In this document: positions 57,268 through 64,000 of the stretch, in pieces
How positions within the stretch are numbered: position 1 is the stretch's first letter
Layout: every line of letters begins with the position of its first letter
Assembly (NCBI GenBank): GCA_963757395.1
Contig: CAVWRK010000012.1
Coordinates: 62,001 to 126,000, forward strand
Direction: 5' to 3'
DNA from: DATAOG01 sp963757395
Lineage (GTDB): Bacteria; Pseudomonadota; Alphaproteobacteria; Geminicoccales; Geminicoccaceae
Length of the DNA stretch: 64,000 nt
The notes under the pieces: model-generated
Seen by the model: only the letters and a program-made list of their open reading frames with translations
Told to the model about the DNA's origin: nothing
Databases searched by the model: none
Translations under genes and position numbers: made by a program

Positions 57268-57293
57268 GGCGGGCAGGGCGCGCCCCGCCCGCC
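57268..57293 (-). promoter_or_regulatory. Intercistronic hairpin between binding-protein and ATPase genes
   Basis: A near-perfect inverted repeat (GGCGGGCAGGGC against GCCCCGCCCGCC) of 12 bp with one mismatch, which becomes a U-G pair in the minus-strand transcript. It fills the 58-base gap between the potD-like stop and the potA-like start. Probably limits read-through and stabilises the upstream message. Confidence 0.55.
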
Positions 57294-57304
57294 ACTGTCG
57301 ATGA

Positions 57305-58525
57305 TCAGGCGGCCTCGACCTCGGACCAGATCCGCTCCCACTTCTCGGGCGAGGACGGCGCGTCGAACTGGTGGAGACCCTCGATCGCGCTGGTCTGGTT
57401 CAGGAACAGGGTCTCGACGTAGCGGTCGGGCAGCATGTCGCGCACGTCCACGGTCGGCGCCCAGCCGATCTCCATGGCGACCGTCTTCATGTTGTCCTTG
57501 GCGAGGCGGAAGTCGATCCACTTCTGCGCCACCTCGAGCTTCTCGCTGTCCTTGACGCCTGAGGTGATCGCCCAGGTGTCGACCCAGCCGAGCCCGCCCT
57601 CGGTCGGCTTGAGCACATGGCGCATATGCAGGTCGGTCTTGCCGTCGAGCTCGTCGAAGCGGATCCGCCGGTAGATCCCGGACCACTCGGGCGAGGCCCA
57701 GACGACGCCCGCGCGCAGCAGGCGCTCGAGCGTGTCCTCGTCGTTCCAGCGGGTCACCAGCAGGCCTTTCTGGGTGATCAGCAGCTCCTTGCAGCGCTCG
57801 AGCTCGTCGTCGGTCAGGACGTAGGGATTGAAGGACTTGCCGTCCGGGCGCGGCGCATCCATCGTGCCCATCTCATGGGCGGCGAGGATGCCGGCGAGCG
57901 CGATGTTCTCCTCGAAGCGGGCGCTGGTCGAGAGATGACCGCCGTACTTCTCGTTGAACAAGAGGCCGACGCTCTCCTGATCGGCGGCGTCGACCTCGTC
58001 GGTGTTGACCGTGAAGCCGTAGCCGCCCCAGCAGTTCGGCGCCGCGATCATCGCCGAGCCGTCCTCGGCCTGGAGCAGCATGTACTTGGGCGGCTGGAAC
58101 TCGGGGAACACGTGCGCCATGTTGGCGAGCTTGCCGTAGTCGACCGGCTGGGTCAGCCCCTGCTTGGCATAGAGGCGCGGCCAGAAGCCGTCCGCCATCA
58201 CCAGATCGAAATCCTGGGTGCCGCCCGCGCGCAGCTTGTTGTAGGCTTCGGAGTTGCCGTCGAAGAAGCCCGCGGACACCTTGACGCCGTGCTCCTGCTC
58301 GAAGGCCGCGGTCAGCTCCTTGACGTTGTAGTGCTCCCAGCCGAGCCAGCGCAGCTCGAGGGTCGCGGCCTTGGCGTTCCGGATGAACGGAAAGCCGAGC
58401 GCACCGACCGCTGTGGCAGCTGCGCCCGCCTGGAGCAGCGAGCGCCGCGAGAGAGTCTGCGCTTGGGGCTTGATCTCTGCGGACGAGCTGGCGGAAATCC
58501 GCGGTGCGCTCTCCATCCTGGCCAT
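57305..58525 (-). CDS. Spermidine/putrescine-type ABC transporter binding protein, PotD-like, Tat-exported
   Basis: 406 residues from ATG 58525 (GGGAGGGACC upstream). Twin-arginine signal LSRRSLLQAGAAATAVGALG near residues 25-45. The mature part is a PotD/family 1 binding protein (LRWLGWEHYNVKELTAAFEQ; DLVMADGFWPRLYAKQGLTQ). First gene of the importer operon and divergent from the PdeM gene. Ligand may be a polyamine or another small cation; not determined. Confidence 0.9.
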   Translation of the reverse strand: MARMESAPRISASSSAEIKPQAQTLSRRSLLQAGAAATAVGALGFPFIRNAKAATLELRWLGWEHYNVKELTAAFEQEHGVKVSAGFFDGNSEAYNKLRAGGTQDFDLVMADGFWPRLYAKQGLTQPVDYGKLANMAHVFPEFQPPKYMLLQAEDGSAMIAAPNCWGGYGFTVNTDEVDAADQESVGLLFNEKYGGHLSTSARFEENIALAGILAAHEMGTMDAPRPDGKSFNPYVLTDDELERCKELLITQKGLLVTRWNDEDTLERLLRAGVVWASPEWSGIYRRIRFDELDGKTDLHMRHVLKPTEGGLGWVDTWAITSGVKDSEKLEVAQKWIDFRLAKDNMKTVAMEIGWAPTVDVRDMLPDRYVETLFLNQTSAIEGLHQFDAPSSPEKWERIWSEVEAA

Positions 58526-58622
58526 GGTGGTCCCTCCCGTTGGTGATTGGCGTTCACTCTACCGACCTGCGCGCCGTCCGGGCAAGCCGGTTCGCGCGCC
58601 GTCCCGGCGGCGGCCGACGGCG

Positions 58623-59300
58623 GTGAGACCGGCCTGGCTGCGCATCGCCGGCCGGACCTTCGCGGCCGACCCTTCAGGCGCGCTGATCTGGCCCGAGCAG
58701 GCGCTGGTGGTGGTCGCCGATCTGCATCTCGAGCACGGCTCGTCGCTGGCCCGCCGCGGGCTGCTGCTGCCCCCCTACGACACCCGGAGCACGCTCGCGA
58801 GGCTCGCGGAGGTGCTCGCGCGCTGGGCGCCCAGGCGCGTGATCAGCCTCGGCGACGGCTTCCACGATGCGAGCGCGAGCGGCCGGCTGAGCGGTGACGA
58901 CCGGGCGCGGGTCCGCGAGCTGACCCTGGCGCACGACTGGCTGTGGCTCGCCGGCAATCACGATCCGATGCCGCCCGACGGGCTCGGCGGCCGGTCCGAG
59001 GCCGCGGTCCGGATCGACGGCATCACCTTCCGGCACCTGCCCGAGGCGGCGGCTGCTGATGGCGAGATCGCCGGCCATCTGCATCCGAAGGCCCGGCTCA
59101 CGTTGCGCGGCCGACAACTGTCGCGGCCGTGCTTCGTCGGTGACCGGAAGCGGCTGATCCTGCCCGCCTTCGGCAGCTACACCGGCGGCCTCGACGTCCG
59201 CGCGCCGGCGATCGCCCGGCTGTTCAAGGAAGGATTTGCGGTGCGGGTGCTGGGCGGGCGGGGCGTCTATCTGATCGCCGACACCCAGACGGAAGGTTGA
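58623..59300 (+). CDS. pdeM: Ligase-associated metallophosphoesterase PdeM
   Basis: 225 residues from GTG 58623. Metallophosphoesterase motifs in order: VVVADLHLEHGSSLARRG, SLGDGFHD, WLAGNHDP and GEIAGHLHPKA, giving the two-metal site. Family members are encoded beside the Lhr-type helicase and a DNA ligase and act in DNA damage repair. Here the helicase ends 7 kb earlier (51614). Confidence 0.92.
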   Translation: MRPAWLRIAGRTFAADPSGALIWPEQALVVVADLHLEHGSSLARRGLLLPPYDTRSTLARLAEVLARWAPRRVISLGDGFHDASASGRLSGDDRARVRELTLAHDWLWLAGNHDPMPPDGLGGRSEAAVRIDGITFRHLPEAAAADGEIAGHLHPKARLTLRGRQLSRPCFVGDRKRLILPAFGSYTGGLDVRAPAIARLFKEGFAVRVLGGRGVYLIADTQTEG

Positions 59301-59315
59301 TCGCGGCGGGCGGCT

Positions 59316-59681
59316 CTACGCGTGGCCGCAGGCCGCGACCGCCGCCAGCAGCTCCTGCACGTGATCGCTGCTGGTACCGGCGACCAGGATCAGCGCGACG
59401 CCGTCGGGCAGCGCCCGGATCAGCTTGTGCGCCGACGCCTGTAACGGAATCCGGTTCTTCATGCAGCAGCGGATCAGCGCCGCGGCCAGCGCGCTGCCGC
59501 CGATCCAGCTCTCGTTGCCGTCCTCTCCGACCACTTGGACGGCGACGTCCGGCTCGCCCCGCGTGGCGACCATGCGGACCGAGTGGTGCGCGAACAGCTC
59601 GCCTCGCTGGCGCTTGTGCAGCGTGATTGCCGTCGAGACCTCCTCGCGCGAGAAGAGAATGTGACGGACTTCTTGCGGCAT
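59316..59681 (-). CDS. Conserved protein of unknown function
   Basis: 121 residues from ATG 59681: MPQEVRHILFSREEVSTAIT, a KRQRGELFAHH segment and two later helices with a pair of cysteines (RCCMKN). The first segment resembles small proteins that many alphaproteobacteria encode, but I cannot name a family. Convergent with PdeM, divergent from the photolyase gene. Confidence 0.65.
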   Translation of the reverse strand: MPQEVRHILFSREEVSTAITLHKRQRGELFAHHSVRMVATRGEPDVAVQVVGEDGNESWIGGSALAAALIRCCMKNRIPLQASAHKLIRALPDGVALILVAGTSSDHVQELLAAVAACGHA

Positions 59682-59794
59682 TGCGCGCCTCGACCAGGCC
59701 GATGCTGAAGGGACCACGGGCCTAGTGTGGCAGCGGTTGCGTGAACAGGAGCCTAACGCCGGCTGGCGAGGACTTGTCAGGATGATTCCGTAAC

Positions 59795-61180
59795 ATGAGC
59801 CAGGACGCCCGCATCCGGCGGCTGAACGATCGAGGTCCGGTCGCCGGCGCCTACGTGCTGTATTGGATGCAGCAGTCACAGCGGGCGGCGTGCAACCCGG
59901 CGCTCGAGCATGCGGTCAACGAGGCCAACCGGCTGGGCCTGCCGGTGGTGGTCGGCTTCGGCCTGATGGCCGCGTATCCTGACGCCAACCAGCGCCACTA
60001 TGCGTTCATGCTCCAAGGTCTGCAGGAGGTCGAAAGGGCGCTTGAGGAGCGTGGCATCGCCTTCGTCATCCGATGCGGCCGGCCCGACGAGGTCGCGCTC
60101 GCTCTGGCCGCCAATGCCGCGCTCGTGGTCTGCGATGCGGGCTATCTCCGCCATCAGAAGCAATGGCGCGCGGCCTTCGCCAAGGCGGTGCCCTGTCGCG
60201 TCACCCAGGTTGAGGGCGATGTCGTCGTGCCGGTCGAGACGGCATCGGACAAGCAGGAGAGCGCGGCGCGCACGCTGCGACCGAAGCTCCGCCGGGTCTG
60301 GGATGCCTGGCTGAGCGAGATCGCCGAGACGCCCGTCGAGCATCGGTCCTTCGAGCCGCGATCGGAGGTCGATCTCTCGAACCTCGAGGCGGTGCTCGAC
60401 CGGCTCGGGCTGGACGCCGGCGTGCCGCCGGTGCGACGGTTCCGGGGCGGCACGAGCGCCGCGCGCGAACGTCTCGCCGGCTTCCTCGAGCATGGCCTCA
60501 ACGGCTACGCCTGCGGCCGGAGCACTCCCGCCGCCAGGCAATGCTCGCTGCTCAGCCCCTATCTGCACTTCGGTCAGATCTCACCGGTCGAGATCGCGCT
60601 CCGGGTGCGGGGCGCCAAGACCGGCGATGCGGACGACCGTGCGGCCTATCTCGAGGAGTTGATCGTCAGGCGCGAGCTCGCCGTGAATTTCGTCCACTTC
60701 AACGACCGCTACGATCGTTACGACTGCCTGCCGGCCTGGGCACGCCTGAGTTTTCGCGTCCATCAGGCCGACCGCCGCGACCACAGCTACCGTCGCCCAC
60801 AGCTCGAGGGCGCCAGGACTTATGATCGCTACTGGAACGCGGCCATGCGCGAGATGGTGCACACCGGCTACATGCATAACCAGATGCGGATGTATTGGGC
60901 GAAGAAGATCCTCGAATGGTCGAGGACGCCCGAGGACGCCTACGCGACCGCGCTGCACCTCAACAACCGCTACTTCCTGGATGGCCGCGACGCCAATTCC
61001 TACGCCAACGTCGCCTGGGCCTTCGGCCTGCACGATCGGCCCTGGCCCGAGCGGCCGGTGTTCGGCAAGGTCCGCTCGATGATGGCAAGCGGCCTCGAGC
61101 GCAAATTCGACATGGCCGCCTATCTGGACCTGGTCGAGCGCCTGGTGGTGGCGGAGCGGGGCGGCGCGCCGCGATCCTGA
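59795..61180 (+). CDS. Class II CPD photolyase
   Basis: 461 residues. N-terminal Rossmann domain (GAYVLYWMQQSQRAACNPAL), then the FAD-binding domain with LIVRRELAVNFVHFN, MHNQMRMYWAKKILEW, and the class II signature NNRYFLDGRDANSYANVAWA followed by FGLHDRPWPERPVFGKVR. Uses blue light to split UV-induced pyrimidine dimers. Lies among other DNA-repair genes (helicase, PdeM, HerA). Confidence 0.94.
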   Translation: MSQDARIRRLNDRGPVAGAYVLYWMQQSQRAACNPALEHAVNEANRLGLPVVVGFGLMAAYPDANQRHYAFMLQGLQEVERALEERGIAFVIRCGRPDEVALALAANAALVVCDAGYLRHQKQWRAAFAKAVPCRVTQVEGDVVVPVETASDKQESAARTLRPKLRRVWDAWLSEIAETPVEHRSFEPRSEVDLSNLEAVLDRLGLDAGVPPVRRFRGGTSAARERLAGFLEHGLNGYACGRSTPAARQCSLLSPYLHFGQISPVEIALRVRGAKTGDADDRAAYLEELIVRRELAVNFVHFNDRYDRYDCLPAWARLSFRVHQADRRDHSYRRPQLEGARTYDRYWNAAMREMVHTGYMHNQMRMYWAKKILEWSRTPEDAYATALHLNNRYFLDGRDANSYANVAWAFGLHDRPWPERPVFGKVRSMMASGLERKFDMAAYLDLVERLVVAERGGAPRS

Positions 61181-61188
61181 CCAATCCC

Positions 61189-61983
61189 TCAGCCCGCCGG
61201 GTACCAGGCCGGCTTGCGCTTGGCCCGAAAGCTCTCGAGGCCTTCGGCCGCCTCGGGCGAAGTGCGTTTGACCGCCGCCTGAAAGGCCAGCGCCCGGACC
61301 TGCTGTTCCGAGAGCAGGAGGCCCGCCTGCTCCAGGAACAGGAGCTTGGCGTCGGCGACCGCGTCCGGCGCGCTCTGCAACAGAGCGTCGACGATCGGGG
61401 CCGCGGCGGCGTCCAGGCCGTCGTCGGGGCAGACCGCGTGGACCAGGCCGATGCGCAGGGCCTCCTGCGCGTCGAAGCGCTCGCCGGTGACGCCGTAGCG
61501 GCGCGCCTGGCGCACCCCGATCGCCGCGCACAGCTGCGGCACGATCGGCGCCGGGACGACGCCCCAGCGGACCTCGGTCAGGGCGAACGACGCGGAATCG
61601 CAGGCGATCGCGATGTCGCAGCTCGCGACCAGGCCGACGCCGCCGCCGTAGCAGGCACCCTGGACCAGGGCGAGGGTCGGTTTCGGCGAGGCGTTCAGCC
61701 GGCGCATCGCCTCGGTCGTGCGCCAGGAGAAGTCGGCGTTCCGGGCCGGGCCTGCGGCGGCCAGCGTGCCCAGCCAGTTCAGATCGGCACCGGCCTGGAA
61801 GTGCCTGCCGCGGCCGCGCAGAACGACGACCCGTACCTCCGGAGCGGCGCCCAGCGTGCGCAACGCGTCGCCGAGCTGGTCGATCATCGACCCGTCATAG
61901 GCGTTGTGCACCTCGGGGCGGTTCAGGACGATGGTCGCGACGCCCCGATCGTCGATCTCGGTCAGCACCACGGTCTCGGTCAT
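61189..61983 (-). CDS. Enoyl-CoA hydratase/isomerase family protein, methylglutaconyl-CoA hydratase-like
   Basis: 264 residues with the crotonase oxyanion motifs RGRHFQAGADLNWLG and GACYGGGVGLVASCDIAIA and catalytic Glu in LTEVRWGVVPA. The AGADLNWLG form is typical of enzymes of leucine breakdown. Convergent with the photolyase gene (8-base gap). Confidence 0.9.
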   Translation of the reverse strand: MTETVVLTEIDDRGVATIVLNRPEVHNAYDGSMIDQLGDALRTLGAAPEVRVVVLRGRGRHFQAGADLNWLGTLAAAGPARNADFSWRTTEAMRRLNASPKPTLALVQGACYGGGVGLVASCDIAIACDSASFALTEVRWGVVPAPIVPQLCAAIGVRQARRYGVTGERFDAQEALRIGLVHAVCPDDGLDAAAAPIVDALLQSAPDAVADAKLLFLEQAGLLLSEQQVRALAFQAAVKRTSPEAAEGLESFRAKRKPAWYPAG

Positions 61984-62054
61984 CGGCGCGGCTCCTTGGG
62001 GTCGGGGTTCCCGGGCCCTCTAGCATCCCTCCGGGCTGCCAGGCCAGGGTGACG

Positions 62055-62082
62055 GCCGCCGCCGGGCCGGCCCGGCGGCGGC
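62055..62082. repeat. 28-bp perfect palindrome in the gap before the HerA-like gene
   Basis: Two 14-base arms (GCCGCCGCCGGGCC and its complement) meet without a spacer, 72 bases after the enoyl-CoA hydratase start on the minus strand and 74 bases before the HerA-like start. It may be a dyad operator or fold as a GC hairpin in the leader RNA. Confidence 0.6.
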
Positions 62083-62156
62083 GCGCTCGGGCCCACCTTA
62101 ACCCGGTCTAAACCCAGGCGGGCTAGGTTCGAGCGATCCGGACACAACGGTCGCAC

Positions 62157-64000
62157 ATGCGCTTCAGCCGATTCCATCTCCAGCCGGGGCAGTCGTTCGG
62201 CCGCAAAGCGGGCGACGATGACGTGGACGGCGACTACGGCCGGCTGCTCCCGACATCGACCCCGAGACCGGCTGCGCCGGCGGCTGAAGGTCGCCCGGAG
62301 CCCGGCCGGACCTCACAACCGTTCCCGGCCATCGAGCGCCGGCCCGGCGCCACCGGCGCCCCGGCGGCGCATCATCCCAACCCGGCCAGCAACGAGCCCG
62401 CAGCCAGCGGTGGCTGGCGGACCGTCGGCGGCGGTCTGGGCGGCCAGAGCCTGATCGACGAGCTGGCGGCGGAAGCCGAGGCGGCCGAGGCCGCGCCGGC
62501 GAAGCGCTGGGCGGACGACGACGGGCCGTCCGACCCGGATCGGGTCGCCGAAGCCGCCGCCATGCCGCCCGACCAGGACCCGCTCGACGATGGCCACGAC
62601 GAGCTGGCGGGCGACGACCTGGACGACATCGCGGTCACGATCGGCCGCGTCGTCTCGATCCGCGGCTCGGTGGTCTGGGGCGCCCTGTTCGACGACGACG
62701 ACGGCACCGCCGGGCGCGCCGCGCGCATGGGGGCTCTGGTCTCGATGCGCGGGCCCGATTCCCGGGTGTTCGGGATCGTCAACGCCCTGGAGCGGGACGG
62801 CGGCGGCGGCCAGTCGTCGGAGCGCACGATCTTCGAGATTCAGGTGTTGGGCGAGATCTCGACCGCGACCGCGGCCAGCCGGGCGGCCGGCTTCCAGCGC
62901 GGCGTCTCGAGCTACCCGCCGCTGGACGCGCCGGTCACCACGGTGAGCCTGCGCGACCTGGCCGCGGTCTATGCGCGGCCACGGGTGTCGAACGTCCACA
63001 TCGGCCGGCTCCGGCACAATCGCAAGGTGCCGGCGTTCGTCCTCACCGACAGCCTGCTCGGCAAGCACTTCGCCGTGCTCGGCACGACCGGCTCCGGCAA
63101 ATCCTGCGCCGTGACGGTGATCCTGCGCTCGATCCTGGACGAGCTGCCCAACGGCCACGTGGTCCTGCTCGACCCGCACAACGAGTATGCCAGCGCCTTC
63201 GCCGATCGCGCCGAGCTCCTCAACCCGTCCAATCTGCAGCTGCCCTACTGGCTCCTGAGCTTCGAGGAGATCGCCCACATCCTGATCGGCGGCGCCGGCA
63301 ACGAGAGCAGCTTCGCCCAGACCGCGATCCTGAAGGATGCGATCCTGCGCGCCAAGCGGGCGTTCGGCGAAGCCAGCGGCGATGATCACATCACCGTCGA
63401 CACGCCCTCGCCCTATCGCCTGTCCGACCTGATCGCGGCGTTGAAGGAGGGCATGGGCATGCTCAACCGGGCCGACGGCTCGTCGCCCTATCTGAGCCTG
63501 ATCGCCCGGATCGAGGGCCTGCGCAACGATCGCCGCTACGCCTTCATGTTCGCGAGCCTGACGGTGCGCGACAACATGCGCCAGATCCTGGCCCAGCTGC
63601 TGCGCATCCCGGTCGCCGGCAAGCCGATCACGATCATCGACATCTCGGGCGTCCCCTCGGAGATCGTCGATGTGGTCGTCTCGGTGCTGTTCCGGCTGGT
63701 GTTCGAGCTCGCGGTCTGGAGCGACCGGGGTGCCGGTCCGCCGGTGCTGCTGGTCTGCGAGGAAGCGCACCGTTACGTGCCCGAGGACAATTCCGTCAAC
63801 TTCGCCCCGACCAAGCGGGTGATCTCGCGGATCGCCAAGGAGGGCCGCAAATATGGCGTCACCCTCTGCCTGGTCAGCCAGCGGCCGTCGGAGCTGTCGA
63901 TGGGCAGCCTGGCGCAGTGCAACACGGTGTTCGCGCTGCGTCTGACCAACGAGCACGATCAGGGCTTCGTCGCGCGCGCGTTGCCCGAGAATGCGCGCTG
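62157..64000 (+). CDS. HerA-like ATPase (DUF87), runs off right edge
   Basis: At least 614 residues from ATG 62157, open to the window end. The first ~170 residues are low-complexity, rich in Pro, Ala, Asp and Glu. A HerA barrel follows, then the ATPase core with Walker A GTTGSGKS (near 308-315), LLDPHNEYASAF, Walker B LLVCEEAHRYVPED (near 530) and the sensor segment VSQRPSELS. HerA hexamers translocate DNA and work with nucleases in end resection. The long minus-strand ORF opposite is its antisense shadow. Confidence 0.9.
   Translation, partial: MRFSRFHLQPGQSFGRKAGDDDVDGDYGRLLPTSTPRPAAPAAEGRPEPGRTSQPFPAIERRPGATGAPAAHHPNPASNEPAASGGWRTVGGGLGGQSLIDELAAEAEAAEAAPAKRWADDDGPSDPDRVAEAAAMPPDQDPLDDGHDELAGDDLDDIAVTIGRVVSIRGSVVWGALFDDDDGTAGRAARMGALVSMRGPDSRVFGIVNALERDGGGGQSSERTIFEIQVLGEISTATAASRAAGFQRGVSSYPPLDAPVTTVSLRDLAAVYARPRVSNVHIGRLRHNRKVPAFVLTDSLLGKHFAVLGTTGSGKSCAVTVILRSILDELPNGHVVLLDPHNEYASAFADRAELLNPSNLQLPYWLLSFEEIAHILIGGAGNESSFAQTAILKDAILRAKRAFGEASGDDHITVDTPSPYRLSDLIAALKEGMGMLNRADGSSPYLSLIARIEGLRNDRRYAFMFASLTVRDNMRQILAQLLRIPVAGKPITIIDISGVPSEIVDVVVSVLFRLVFELAVWSDRGAGPPVLLVCEEAHRYVPEDNSVNFAPTKRVISRIAKEGRKYGVTLCLVSQRPSELSMGSLAQCNTVFALRLTNEHDQGFVARALPENAR

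Noticed and set aside
62313..63956. 547-codon open frame on the minus strand
   Set aside because: Antisense of the HerA-like gene; no motif, Arg/Asp/Gln-rich shadow composition.

Overview
The window is GC-rich, densely packed DNA, most likely from an alphaproteobacterium of the Rhodospirillales/Geminicoccales type. This rests on base composition, the housekeeping order ispH-thrB-rnhA-peroxiredoxin, the helicase/PdeM repair genes, a DUF1127 protein, a TctABC transporter, and the many ABC importers with Gfo/Idh dehydrogenases. No rRNA, tRNA or CRISPR array was found.

Layout. 0-5.4 kb (minus strand): start of a secreted haem protein, a DUF1127 protein, and a compact operon of OmpR-type regulator, di-haem peroxidase and hybrid sensor kinase. 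5.4-6.0 kb: an ArsR-like remnant and otherwise empty DNA. 6.0-8.1 kb: a lone unrecognised fusion of a P-loop ATPase with a degenerate class III cyclase-like domain. 8.2-37 kb: a large catabolic region with four sulfatases, two sugar-type ABC importers, a NitT/TauT-type importer, a tripartite tricarboxylate transporter (TctABC), and enzymes of acid-sugar or polyol breakdown (enolase superfamily, hydroxyacid dehydrogenase, dienelactone hydrolase, SAF-domain subunit, Tat-exported amidohydrolase, two Gfo/Idh dehydrogenases, a TIM-barrel isomerase). It looks built to take up small organic sulfate esters or sulfated sugars, cut off the sulfate and oxidise the carbon part; the true substrate cannot be read from sequence. 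37-46 kb: housekeeping genes (purA, chrA, ispH, thrB, rnhA, peroxiredoxin, yqgE) and two tandem xi-class glutathione transferases. 46-49 kb: a class III cyclase/TPR protein and a di-haem cytochrome. 49-64 kb: a DNA-repair neighbourhood (Lhr-type helicase, PdeM phosphoesterase, class II photolyase, HerA-like ATPase).

The helicase and PdeM genes, normally adjacent, are separated by about 7 kb. That segment holds a clearly AT-richer gene for a protein with a C-terminal nucleoside-deoxyribosyltransferase-like domain, surrounded by remains of at least four toxin-antitoxin modules, followed by a polyamine-type ABC importer. This island and the ATPase-cyclase fusion at 6.0 kb are the best candidates for an undescribed system.

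Many genes are broken by one-base shifts that leave conserved protein sequence intact on both sides, most densely in the sulfatase at 14.4-15.8 kb and tctA at 17.9-19.4 kb. I read these as probable consensus errors, or else very recent decay. They are listed as pseudogenes only because the reading frame as given is not continuous.
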